The position numbers were made by a program, and so were the translations under genes. The notes under the pieces are model-generated. The model made no database searches and had not been told where the DNA came from. It saw nothing but the letters and a program-made list of their open reading frames with translations. From Streptomyces poonensis (lineage in GTDB: Bacteria; Actinomycetota; Actinomycetes; Streptomycetales; Streptomycetaceae), in assembly GCF_014650915.1 (NCBI RefSeq), contig NZ_BMVW01000002.1, positions 1 to 64,000 of the forward strand: a stretch of 64,000 nucleotides of DNA. The letters run 5' to 3'. Below, piece by piece: positions 49,362-56,971 of the stretch. Each line of letters begins with the position of its first letter. Position 1 is the first letter of the stretch.

Positions 49362-50497
49362 CCACCTCACCAATCGAAGCAACCGATGCAACCGATGCAA
49401 CCGATGCAACCGATGCAACCAGTACGATCGACACAACCGGCACAACCAATGCAACCGAAGTGAGCCCGGTGACTCTGACCACCTCCGACGGGGAGCACCT
49501 CGACTTCGGGTGCGCGCCGGGGCAGACCGTCCTCGAGGCCGCCGCCGCGTGGGGCGCCGCCCTGCCCGCCGCGTGCCGCCGGGGCACCTGCGGCTCCTGC
49601 CGGGCCACCGTCACCGACGGCGTGTACGACCTGGACACCCACAGCCCCCAGGCGCTGCCGCCCGGCGAACGCGACGGGGGAGCCGTCCTGCTGTGCCGCA
49701 CCCGCCCGCACGGGCCGTTGACGGCCGACCTGCCCTACGACAACTCCCGCATCCTGTACGGCGGCATCCCGGTGCGCGAGGGCACGGTCACCGCGCTGAA
49801 GCCGGTCGCGCGCGACACCGTACGCCTGGAGCTGCTGCTGGACGAGGACGAGGAGCAGGGCGCCGGGTTCCAGTTCGACGCGGGTCAGTTCGTCGAGGTG
49901 CGGGTGCCCGGCCGGGAGGAGAGGCGGGCCTACTCGCTCGCCAACACCGGCAACTGGGACGGCCGCGTGGAGCTCTTCGTGCGGCTGCGGCCGGGCGGGC
50001 TGTTCTCCTCCTACCTGCGCGACCGGGCCCGCATCGGCGACCGGCTGACGGTGTACGGCCCGCAGGGCGCCTTCGGCCTGCGCGAGACGGGAACGCGGCC
50101 GCGCTGGTTCGTGGCCGGCGGCACGGGACTGGCACCGCTGCTGTCGATGGCCCGGCAGATGGCGGAGTGGCAGGAGCCCCAGCCCGCCCGCTTCTTCTTC
50201 GGGGTCAATGAGGCGGAGGACGTCTTCGCCGAGACCGAACTCGAGGCGGTGGCGGTCGAGGCGAGGGCCTTCACCTACGAGGTCTGCGTGTGGCGGCCCG
50301 GCACCGGGTGGCGGGGGGCGGCCGGTACGCCCGCCGACCGGGTCGCCGACGCACTGCGGACGGTGGACGCGGCGGGCGAACTCCCGGACGTCTACGTGTG
50401 CGGGCCGCCTCCCCTCGTCGAGACGGTGGCGACCGCAGCCGTCGCGGGTGGGGTCCCGCCGGACCGCGTGTTCCGGGAGCGCTTCCTGCCGACGTAG
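49358..50497 (+). CDS. hcr: Hcp reductase: ferredoxin-FAD-NAD(P) oxidoreductase
   Basis: 379 residues. An N-terminal plant-type [2Fe-2S] domain (C73-x4-C78-x2-C81...C113) is followed by an FAD domain (RAYSLAN at 190-196), a nucleotide domain ([11 protein letters not shown] near 259-269) and CGPPPLVE near the C-terminus. E. coli Hcr has the ferredoxin domain at the other end, so this is a permuted architecture like that of oxygenase reductases. It should transfer electrons from NAD(P)H to Hcp. Residues 8-20 are a Thr/Ala/Asp repeat (ATD x4) encoded by a perfect 9-bp tandem repeat. The ATG overlaps the hcp stop. Confidence 0.9.
   Translation: MTTSPIEATDATDATDATDATSTIDTTGTTNATEVSPVTLTTSDGEHLDFGCAPGQTVLEAAAAWGAALPAACRRGTCGSCRATVTDGVYDLDTHSPQALPPGERDGGAVLLCRTRPHGPLTADLPYDNSRILYGGIPVREGTVTALKPVARDTVRLELLLDEDEEQGAGFQFDAGQFVEVRVPGREERRAYSLANTGNWDGRVELFVRLRPGGLFSSYLRDRARIGDRLTVYGPQGAFGLRETGTRPRWFVAGGTGLAPLLSMARQMAEWQEPQPARFFFGVNEAEDVFAETELEAVAVEARAFTYEVCVWRPGTGWRGAAGTPADRVADALRTVDAAGELPDVYVCGPPPLVETVATAAVAGGVPPDRVFRERFLPT
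49381..49416. repeat. Four perfect 9-bp in-frame repeats (aaccgatgc) in hcr
   Basis: Units start at 49381, 49390, 49399 and 49408, with degenerate copies around it (cgaagc before; caccaatgc-like after). It encodes repeated Ala-Thr-Asp, so copy-number change would lengthen the N-terminal tail without a frameshift. Confidence 0.93.
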
Positions 50498-50545
50498 GCG
50501 GTGCCGTCACATCGTGCCGGGCGCGATCCGGGCGCCTAGCACCGA

Positions 50546-50575
50546 CCGTACGGGCCCCGTACGGGGCCCGTACGG
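50546..50575. terminator. 30-bp perfect palindrome, terminator of the hcp operon
   Basis: Two 15-base arms (ccgtacgggccccgt and reverse complement), 49 bp after the hcr stop. It is followed to about 50645 by imperfect direct repeats built on accggctccggaccgg and ggggtcagaccggctc. Confidence 0.8.
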
Positions 50576-50657
50576 GGCCGAACCGGCTCCGGACCGGCTC
50601 CAGTCCGGGGTCAGACCGGCTCCGGACCGGGGTCAGACCGGCTCTGCGATCCTTTGC

Positions 50658-50868
50658 TCAGCCGGCCGGTGGGGGTTCTTCCCCGAATACCCAGGGGGCC
50701 AGTACGAGGAGCCAGCCGTCCGGGTCCTCGAAGAGGACGGCACCGTGCTGTGGCCAGTAGGGGTTCGCCGCGGGAACCGGGCCGTGCCCGTGCTTCGTCG
50801 TACTTCGCGTTCGGCCGGGCGAAGCGGACCGCGCCTACGTCCAGGTGACTGGGCCATGAATGAGACAT
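50658..50868 (-). pseudogene. VOC/glyoxalase-family pseudogene with internal deletion
   Basis: From an ATG at 50868 the frame reads SHLDVGAVRFARPNAKYDEARA, the normal N-terminal beta strand of a VOC-family protein. In a shifted frame the end reads VPAANPYWPQHGAVLFEDPDG, then the WLLVLAPWVFGEEPPPAG tail and stop. The central ~70 codons expected in this family are missing and the two ends are out of frame. The start is approximate. It is not functional; a complete but different VOC gene lies at 52091. Confidence 0.75.
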
Positions 50869-51007
50869 GGGGCGATAGGTGACAGCGCCCAAGAGGATCC
50901 GGATCGGGCTCCGGACCCGGACTTCGGACCTACGACCGGCGGTGCGAGTGCAGCGTGCCGGCGCCCCGGCGCCGGATCGCGGTCACCTCTCTTCCACACG
51001 GACGCCG

Positions 51008-51508
51008 TCAGCGGGTGCGGGCGCGGAACACCGAGGTACGCAGGACGGTGAACCGCAGGGCGGTGACGACCACGGACGCGCAGGCGAGAACGAGCGTCTC
51101 CGCGGCCGGCGAAGCCTGCGGGTCGGCGTTCTTGAACCACAGCACCGCGCCGGAGGTCATGAGGTAGCCCAGCACGAACAGGGCACCGGCACCGAGGTGC
51201 GCCCGGGCCGGTGAGGCGGTGGTGTGCCGGAAGGTGAGACGGCGGTTCGCCTCGGTGTTCAGCACGGTGAGCACCACCAGGGAGACGAGGTTGGCGACCG
51301 CGGGCGGCCACCACCCGCGCAGCAGCCAGTAGAGCAGGGCCTGTCCCGCGGTGGAGGCGATGCCGATGGCGACGAAGCAGGCCAGCTCCCACGACAGTAC
51401 GGCCCGCTTGCCCGAGGACGCGAGGACGGCGTCCGGGTGCTCGGCCGTCGGCGCCGGCCGGCGGGGCAGCGGCACCCGGGCGGTGCCCGAGGCCTTGGGT
51501 CGTGCCAT
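51008..51508 (-). CDS. GtrA-family membrane protein
   Basis: 166 residues with four helices (ELACFVAIGIASTAGQALLYWLLRG; AVANLVSLVVLTVLNTEANRRLTF; GALFVLGYLMTSGAVLWF; ETLVLACASVVVTALRFTVL). NTEANRRLTF is the family signature. GtrA-like proteins are thought to flip polyprenyl-phosphate-linked sugars for glycosylation or to be part of wall arabinan synthesis. The start at 51508 has SD gaaggga. No partner glycosyltransferase is adjacent, but the envelope cluster at 31.8-39.6 kb makes a role in lipid-linked sugar transport plausible. Confidence 0.85.
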   Translation of the reverse strand: MARPKASGTARVPLPRRPAPTAEHPDAVLASSGKRAVLSWELACFVAIGIASTAGQALLYWLLRGWWPPAVANLVSLVVLTVLNTEANRRLTFRHTTASPARAHLGAGALFVLGYLMTSGAVLWFKNADPQASPAAETLVLACASVVVTALRFTVLRTSVFRARTR

Positions 51509-51757
51509 GCGTCGCAGTCCCTTCAGGTCGTCGGTGGCCGTGCCGATCACGTCCACACGCGCAACCCATTGTGCTCGGCGAGCACAGGACTCCCGTGTCG
51601 GAGATCCCGGAGATCCGGGCGTCGTCGCGGGTGAGCTTGGGCAGCGGCCCGAGCACCCGGGTCGGGCGGCCCGGACGCCGCACTGAGCGTCGGTGAAGCG
51701 CACCCCCTGGGTGAGCGGTGAGCCGCATGATGCCATCCAAGCAGCGCACCTCGACTT

Positions 51758-51783
51758 GATAGGCAAGTGAGCGATTGCCTATC
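51758..51783. promoter_or_regulatory. ArsR operator, 9-bp arms, next to the start codon
   Basis: gataggcaa (51758-51766) and ttgcctatc (51775-51783) around 8 bp. It ends 8 bp before the GTG at 51792, so bound regulator would cover the promoter. No SD is present, suggesting a leaderless transcript. Confidence 0.85.
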
Positions 51784-51791
51784 CTGCGGTC

Positions 51792-52094
51792 GTGGCCGAC
51801 GACCTCTTCAAAGCCTTGGCCGACCCCACCCGCCGCACCATCCTCGACGAGCTCACGGAGAGATCCGGACAGACACTGTTCGAGATCTGCTCGCGACTGA
51901 GCATGAAGCATCAGCTCGGCATCTCGCGCCAGGGGGTCTCCCAGCACCTCGCCGTGCTGGAGGCCGCCGGGCTCGTCGAGACCAGGCGGGAGGGCCGCTA
52001 CAAGTTCCACGACCTGAACACGGCCCCGCTGCGGCAGATAACCGAACGATGGCCCGTGCCCCACCCATCCGGACCGGAGGACAGCACCCCGTGA
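51792..52094 (+). CDS. ArsR-family transcriptional regulator
   Basis: 100 residues: DLFKALADPTRRTILDELTERSGQTLFEICSRL, then the winged-helix recognition helix GISRQGVSQHLAVLEAAGLVETRREGRYKFHDL. The metal-binding ELCVCDL motif of ArsR/SmtB is absent, so it belongs to the non-metal subgroup often paired with a glyoxalase-like gene, here at 52091 with a GTGA overlap. The GTG start lacks an SD and sits 8 bp after a perfect inverted repeat, consistent with an autoregulated leaderless transcript. It carries 10-15 extra residues (MKHQL) in the linker. Confidence 0.88.
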   Translation: MADDLFKALADPTRRTILDELTERSGQTLFEICSRLSMKHQLGISRQGVSQHLAVLEAAGLVETRREGRYKFHDLNTAPLRQITERWPVPHPSGPEDSTP

Positions 52095-52483
52095 AGATCC
52101 ATATGACCAGCGTCTTCGTCGACGACCAGGCCAAGGCCGAGCAGTTCTACACCGAGATCCTCGGCTTCGTGAAGAAGCACGACGTCCCGGTGGGCGAGCA
52201 GGACCGGTGGCTGACCGTCGTCTCGCCCGACGAGCCCGACGGCACGGAACTCCTCCTCGAACCCGCCGGCCACCCGGCCGCCAGGACCTACCGCGACACG
52301 CTCGTGCAGGACGGCATCCCGCTCGCCCAGTTCGCCGTCGACGACGTGCAGGCGGAGTACGAGCGCCTGCGCGGCCTCGGCGTCCGCTTCACCCAGGAGC
52401 CCCTGGAGATGGGCGACGTCACCACCGCCGTCTTCGACGACACCTGCGGCAACCTGATCCAGATCGCGACAGAGCCGCAGTAG
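52091..52483 (+). CDS. VOC-family (glyoxalase/bleomycin resistance-like) protein
   Basis: 130 residues with paired beta-alpha-beta-beta-beta modules: KIHMTSVFVDDQAKAEQFYTEILGF, DGTELLLEPAGHPAAR, AVDDVQAEYERLRGLGVRFTQEP, TAVFDDTCGNLIQIA. Candidate metal ligands are His4, Glu near 57 and the C-terminal segment where Glu is usual (here Gln in LIQIA), so one ligand may be missing. It is co-transcribed with the ArsR-type regulator and probably removes or binds the inducing small molecule. The GTG start overlaps the regulator stop. Confidence 0.87.
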   Translation: MKIHMTSVFVDDQAKAEQFYTEILGFVKKHDVPVGEQDRWLTVVSPDEPDGTELLLEPAGHPAARTYRDTLVQDGIPLAQFAVDDVQAEYERLRGLGVRFTQEPLEMGDVTTAVFDDTCGNLIQIATEPQ

Positions 52484-52566
52484 GCGGTCGACCGCGTACG
52501 GGGCACGGTGGTGGCGACGCCGGCCCCTCGCCATGGACGGACTTCGCCGGCGCCGGGCCGAGCGGC

Positions 52567-52634
52567 ACCGTACGCGTGCGGCGGCGGCACGGGACCCGTG
52601 GTGGGACCCCGTGCCGCCGCCGGACGCGTACGGT
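52567..52634. terminator. Bidirectional terminator, 27-bp arms with one mismatch
   Basis: Left arm 52567-52593 and right arm 52608-52634 (accgtacgcgt, mismatch, then a 15-bp cggcgg-rich part) around a 14-base loop. It lies between convergent genes and overlaps the first base of the ADH stop triplet. Confidence 0.88.
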
Positions 52635-53674
52635 CAGCCGTTCGGCAGGATCACCGCACGGCCGTTGATCTTCCCCTCGTGGAGCAGCTCGTAGGCGCGA
52701 GGTGCCTCGTCGAGGGAGAACGTCTCCGTGTGCACGGAGACGGCGCCGGACCGGGCCAGGGCCAGGACCTCGGCGAGCTCGCTCCGGCTGCCCCAGTAGG
52801 GGCTGTACACCGACACCTCGAAGGGGAGGCTGCCGAAGCCGACGGGCAGCGTGGCGCCGCCGATGCCGACGATGGCGATCTCGCCCTCGACGGCCGCGAC
52901 GGCCGCCGCGGTGGCGAGGGTGGGCTCGACGCCGACGAAGTCGAAGACCGCCTCGGCCCCGACGCCACCGGTGAGCTCCCGCACGGCCCCGGCGGCGCGG
53001 GCGTCCGACAGGACGGCCTCGTGCGCCCCGACCTCACGGGCCAGCCGCAGCTTGTCCTCACTCACGTCCAGGGCGACCACCCGGGCCGGCGTCAGGGCGC
53101 GCAGCAGCTGGATGGCGACGTGGCCGAGACCGCCGGTGCCGATGACCACCGCGGTCGACCCGGCGACCAGCCTGGGCAGCGCACGCTTGATCGCGTGGTA
53201 CGGGGTGAGGCCGGCGTCCGTCAGCGGTACCGCGGCGACCGGGTCCAACCCGTCCAGCGGCACCAGGTGCCGCGCGTCGTCGACGAGCATGTACTCGGCC
53301 ATCGAGCCCGGCGCGCCGAGGCCCGGCGGCCGGATGCCCAGCTCGTCGGCGCGCAGGCAGTAGTTCTCCTTGCCCTCGGCGCACTTGGCGCACCGGCCGC
53401 AGCCCTGCGGCCCGTACACCGCGACCGCCTCGCCCTCCGACAGCCCGGTCACTCCGGCGCCGAGCGCGGCGACCGTGCCGACGCCCTCGTGGCCCAGGGT
53501 GAGGGGAAGCGGGTAGGGGAAGTTCTCGGCCGGCCAGCTCATCACCGCGATGTCGGAGTGACATACACCGGCGGCGGTGACCTTGAGCAGGACCTGTCCG
53601 GGGCCGGGCTCGGGGTCGGGGACGGTCACCACTTCCGGTGCGGCGCCGATGGTGCGGTATTGCAGTGCCTTCAT
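52634..53674 (-). CDS. Zinc-dependent alcohol dehydrogenase
   Basis: 346 residues, MDR superfamily. Catalytic Zn ligands are Cys38 and His62-Glu63 (GHEGVG). Structural Zn cysteines are 92, 95, 98 and 106 (CGRCAKCAEGKENYC). The NAD loop is GTGGLG near 179-184, with ALDVSEDKL after beta 2 favouring NAD over NADP. It oxidises alcohols or reduces aldehydes in the cytoplasm. It follows the SDR and TetR genes on the same strand (47-bp gap to the SDR), forming a three-gene TetR-controlled operon. ATG 53674 has only a weak SD. Confidence 0.9.
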   Translation of the reverse strand: MKALQYRTIGAAPEVVTVPDPEPGPGQVLLKVTAAGVCHSDIAVMSWPAENFPYPLPLTLGHEGVGTVAALGAGVTGLSEGEAVAVYGPQGCGRCAKCAEGKENYCLRADELGIRPPGLGAPGSMAEYMLVDDARHLVPLDGLDPVAAVPLTDAGLTPYHAIKRALPRLVAGSTAVVIGTGGLGHVAIQLLRALTPARVVALDVSEDKLRLAREVGAHEAVLSDARAAGAVRELTGGVGAEAVFDFVGVEPTLATAAAVAAVEGEIAIVGIGGATLPVGFGSLPFEVSVYSPYWGSRSELAEVLALARSGAVSVHTETFSLDEAPRAYELLHEGKINGRAVILPNG

Positions 53675-53721
53675 GTTCTCAATCCTTCGTCGAAAAGCCG
53701 TTCGCCTGCCACCGGAGCCGC

Positions 53722-54516
53722 TCAGACAGCGGTGTAGGCGCCGTCGACCAGGTGGTAGCTGCCGTGCACGAAGGAGGCGCGGTCGGAGAGCAGGAAGGCG
53801 ACGAGTTCGGCGACCTCTTCACTGCGGCCGAGACGGCCGACCGGGTGCCGCCCCTCCAGGGCCTTGAACGCGTCCTCGTCCATGCCGCTGCGCACCAGCG
53901 GGGTGTCGATGAAGCCGGGGCCGACGGCGTTGACGCGGATCCCCTTGGCGGCGTACTCGGCAGCGGCGGTCTTGGTCAGGCCGACGACGCCGTGCTTGGC
54001 GGCGACGTAGGCGGGCGAGCCGGCGAAGGCGACCGAGCCGAGGATGGAGGCCACGTTGACGATCGCGCCGCCCTTGCCGGCCGCCTCGATGACGGGCAGC
54101 TCGTAGCGCATCGAGTAGAAGACGCCGTCCAGGTTGGTGCGCACGACCCGCTGGTAGGCCTCGATGTCGTACGCGCCCGTCGGTGCGCTCGGGCCGCCGA
54201 TACCGGCGTTGTTGACGGCCAGGTCGAGCCCGCCGAAGGTGTCGACGGCGAACGTCACCGCCGCCTCGACGGACTCCGGGCTGGTGACATCCAGGGCGAC
54301 GGCGGCCGCGGCCCGGCCCTCCGCCTTCAGCTCGGCGGCGGCCTTCTCGGCGCCCTCGGCGTTGTAGTCGGCGATGACGACGTTCGCGCCGCCCGCGGCC
54401 AGGCGCCGGGCGACGGCCAGGCCGATGCCCGAGGCGGCGCCGGTGACCAGCGCGGTGCGGCCGGCGAACTCGGTCGCGTAGTCGGTGACGGGGGTGGTGG
54501 CAGGGGTGGTGCTCAT
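53722..54516 (-). CDS. Short-chain dehydrogenase/reductase
   Basis: 264 residues, classical SDR. TGAASGIG is at 25-32, NNAG in LAVNNAGIGG, catalytic Ser in NVASILG, and Tyr/Lys in PAYVAAKHG. VIADYNAEGA after beta 2 (Asp) predicts NAD(H). It lies 7 bp after the TetR gene and before the zinc ADH gene. Two dehydrogenases under one TetR repressor suggest detoxification of an alcohol/ketone/aldehyde ligand. ATG 54516 is used; farther upstream the frame reads non-homologous sequence. Confidence 0.9.
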   Translation of the reverse strand: MSTTPATTPVTDYATEFAGRTALVTGAASGIGLAVARRLAAGGANVVIADYNAEGAEKAAAELKAEGRAAAAVALDVTSPESVEAAVTFAVDTFGGLDLAVNNAGIGGPSAPTGAYDIEAYQRVVRTNLDGVFYSMRYELPVIEAAGKGGAIVNVASILGSVAFAGSPAYVAAKHGVVGLTKTAAAEYAAKGIRVNAVGPGFIDTPLVRSGMDEDAFKALEGRHPVGRLGRSEEVAELVAFLLSDRASFVHGSYHLVDGAYTAV

Positions 54517-54523
54517 GTTGTGC

Positions 54524-55207
54524 TCACTCTTCGGTTGTGCTCTCGGCGACCGCGGTTGCGGCCTCCGTGGCCAGGGCGTCGTAGGCCCGCTCGACCAGCG
54601 AGGCGAGCTCCGCGGCGTCCGCGGCGTGACCCGCCGTGCCACGCGCCCACAGGCGCAGGGCGGCGGTGAGGACTCCGGCGGCGGCGTCGACGACCACGGC
54701 GGGGCGCACGTCGCGCTCGTCGTCGGCGATGCCGAGCCGGTCGGCGATGATCCGGGCCGACTCCTCCTGGGCGTCGACCCGGATGCGCTGGTAGGCGGCG
54801 AACAGGTCGGGCTCGCGGTCCACGAGGACCAGCAGGCGCCGCATGTCCGGGCGCAGGTGCGAGGCCGGGTTGTCCTGGTCGGACAGCCAGCCCCGGACAG
54901 CGCGGCGGTAGGCCGACAGGGGCGCTTCGCCCGCCGGACGGGCCCGCAGCAGGGCGTTGATGCGTTCGCCGTCGCCGCGGACGAAGTCCAGGGCCGCGTC
55001 CTCCTTGCCGGTGAAGTACCGGCTGAACGTGCGGCGTGTGACGTCGGCGCGCTCCGCGATCGCCTCCACCGTCGTGCCGGCCAGACCGCGCTCGAGGATC
55101 AGTTCCAGGGCCGCGGCCGCCAGGGCGTCGCGGGTCTGTCGCGCCTTGCGACGCCGGCGGTCCTCACCTGGACCGGCCGGCCTGCTGGGAGGCTCCGTTG
55201 CCGTCAT
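54524..55207 (-). CDS. TetR-family regulator of the SDR-ADH operon
   Basis: 227 residues. The HTH is at about 20-65 (TRDALAAAALELILERGLAGTTVEAIAERADVTRRTFSRYFTGKEDAALDFV), followed by a helical ligand domain (MftR-like C-terminus). ATG 55207 is 22 bp from two abutting operator-like repeats; GTG 55222 is a possible alternative. It is first in the operon TetR-SDR-ADH and presumably represses all three. Confidence 0.9.
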   Translation of the reverse strand: MTATEPPSRPAGPGEDRRRRKARQTRDALAAAALELILERGLAGTTVEAIAERADVTRRTFSRYFTGKEDAALDFVRGDGERINALLRARPAGEAPLSAYRRAVRGWLSDQDNPASHLRPDMRRLLVLVDREPDLFAAYQRIRVDAQEESARIIADRLGIADDERDVRPAVVVDAAAGVLTAALRLWARGTAGHAADAAELASLVERAYDALATEAATAVAESTTEE

Positions 55208-55229
55208 GGTTTCACCGTACACCTGTTAT

Positions 55230-55259
55230 GTCCCAGTGGGACAAGTGTCCCACTGGGAC
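55230..55259. promoter_or_regulatory. Double TetR operator (two gtccca-x-tgggac sites)
   Basis: gtcccagtgggac (55230-55242) and gtcccactgggac (55247-55259) are each near-palindromic and are also reverse complements of each other across 4 bp. A run of six T follows on the plus strand, giving it a terminator-like look, but no plus-strand gene precedes it. Confidence 0.85.
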
Positions 55260-55359
55260 TTTTTTCCAGGGCGCGCCGGGCCGTCGCGTCCCGTTGACGG
55301 GGCGTGACCTCCCGTCGAGAGGCACCCCGGCCACCGGCCACCGGTCAACCCACACCTGG

Positions 55360-55373
55360 TTGAACGCGTTCAA
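55360..55373. promoter_or_regulatory. Palindromic operator overlapping the -35 of the SDR gene
   Basis: ttgaacgcgttcaa, perfect 14-bp palindrome. Its first half is a good -35 (ttgaac) with tacgct 18 bp downstream (55384-55389) as -10, followed by the ATG at 55418. The regulator is not encoded next to it; the divergent TetR is a candidate. Confidence 0.72.
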
Positions 55374-55417
55374 AAAAAGAGGGTTACGCTGAGGCCGAGC
55401 GAAGCCGAGGGGGTTCG

Positions 55418-56404
55418 ATGAAGGTAGTGCTGCCCGGGGGAACCGGACAGGTGGGCACGATTCTCGACCGTGCGCTGACAGCGGCCGGCCACGAGGTCAC
55501 GGTGGTGACCCGGCGTCCCGTGCGGGCGCACCACATCGGCTGGGACGGAGCCACGCTCGGCCGCTGGGCCGCGGCGATCGACGGCTGCGATGCCGTGATC
55601 AACCTGGCGGGGCGCAGCGTCTCCTGCCGTTACACCGCCGAGAACCTGCGGGCCATGATGGATTCCCGGGTGGATTCGGCGCGGGTGGTCGGCGAGGCGA
55701 TCGCCGCCGCCGCGCGGCCACCGCGCGTCTGGCTGCAGATGAGTACGGCGACGGTCTACGCCCACCGTTTCGACGCGGCCCACGACGAGGCGACCGGGGT
55801 GATCGGCGGCGCGGAGGCCGGGGTGCCGGACTACTGGGCGTACAGCGTCGAGATCGCGAAGAACTGGGAGCGGGCGCAGGCCGAGGCACCCACTCCCGCG
55901 ACCCGCAAGGTGGCGCTGCGCTCGGCGATGGTCATGAGCCCGGACCGGGGCGGTGTGTTCGGCGTACTGTCGTGGCTGGCGCGTCTCGGGCTGGGCGGTC
56001 CGGTGGCCGGCGGCGCGCAGTACGTCTCCTGGATCCATGACGACGACTTCGTACGGGCGGTGGAGTTCCTGATCGGCCGGGACGACCTGGAGGGACCGGT
56101 GAACCTCGCCTCGCCCGCCCCGCTTCCGCACCGTGACTTCATGCGGGCGCTGCGCACGGCCTGGGGTGTCCCGGTGGGGCTGCCGGCGACCCGCTGGATG
56201 GCCGAGCTGGGCGCGTTCGCGCTGCGCTCGGACACGGAGCTGCTGCTCAAGAGCCGTCGAGTGGTGCCGGGTCGGCTGCGCGCGGCCGGGTTCGCCTTCG
56301 GGTACCCCGAGTGGGACAGGGCCGCCATGTCCCTCGTACAGCGGGCCAGGCTGATGCGTGCGGCGCAGGGTCGAGTCCACCGGTCGAACGGTTACGCCGC
56401 GTAG
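55418..56404 (+). CDS. TIGR01777/DUF1731-type NAD(P)-binding SDR epimerase
   Basis: 328 residues. Rossmann motif PGGTGQVG at 6-13, VVTRRP after beta 2, and the family block VINLAGRSVSCRYTAENLRAMMDSRVDSARVVGEAI. The C-terminal DUF1731-like part is LLLKSRRVVPGRLRAAGFAFGYPEWDRAAMS. Plant and bacterial relatives (SulA/YfcH group) are linked to division or lipid metabolism without a defined substrate. SD gaggggg precedes ATG 55418. It has its own promoter with an embedded palindrome and is divergent from the TetR operon. Confidence 0.85.
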   Translation: MKVVLPGGTGQVGTILDRALTAAGHEVTVVTRRPVRAHHIGWDGATLGRWAAAIDGCDAVINLAGRSVSCRYTAENLRAMMDSRVDSARVVGEAIAAAARPPRVWLQMSTATVYAHRFDAAHDEATGVIGGAEAGVPDYWAYSVEIAKNWERAQAEAPTPATRKVALRSAMVMSPDRGGVFGVLSWLARLGLGGPVAGGAQYVSWIHDDDFVRAVEFLIGRDDLEGPVNLASPAPLPHRDFMRALRTAWGVPVGLPATRWMAELGAFALRSDTELLLKSRRVVPGRLRAAGFAFGYPEWDRAAMSLVQRARLMRAAQGRVHRSNGYAA

Positions 56405-56971
56405 ACGGCCAGGAAGGGACCGGAGCCCGGACACGGGCAGCAGATGTACAGCACTTCGGGCGGTGGCCGGCGCCGGCGGACGGACTCCGAGCACGCCCGC
56501 ACGCAGACAGCGGTGGTGCCGGCGGGCTCCGTCCCGGCATGCTCGCCGGGGGCGCGCCGCCGGTCCTGTGCAGGCGGTGGAGGGACACCGTCCCGGAGTC
56601 TTTCGACCCGAGAGGCCCTCATCGACGCTCCGCCCACCGGCACCGATCGCCTTACGCCGTGCAGTCGTTGCGGTGGCCGGACACCCGGCTGACCCGGACA
56701 GTGCGACAGGCCCGCTCGACGTGCCGACGCGGGCCGGTTACGGCGGCCTCTCGCCGGGGAGTTCACAGGACGCGTCTCGACTGTTTCTTGCACTGTCGCC
56801 ACGATGCATGTGTGCCTTCCCCTGTCTCCAGCAGAGTTGTTCGCCGATTGTTCCGTGCACTGTCGCTTCGGGGCATGCACGCCGCTCCACAGGCCAGCTG
56901 AGATCGCCTGCGGACAGTGGCTGAAAGACCGGTACGTGCGTGGTCGCTCGCCGCGAGAACGAGAGGAAACC
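56405..56971. other. 567-bp stretch without supported genes
   Basis: It lies between the SDR gene and the phosphodiester-glycosidase gene. Open frames on both strands lack SDs and resemble nothing known. The 56760-56890 part is less GC-rich and probably carries the downstream promoter. Confidence 0.4.

Noticed and set aside
55230..55265. Hairpin followed by six T considered as a rho-independent terminator
   Set aside because: No plus-strand gene is read into it; each half is itself a near-palindrome located just upstream of a TetR gene, so an operator fits better.
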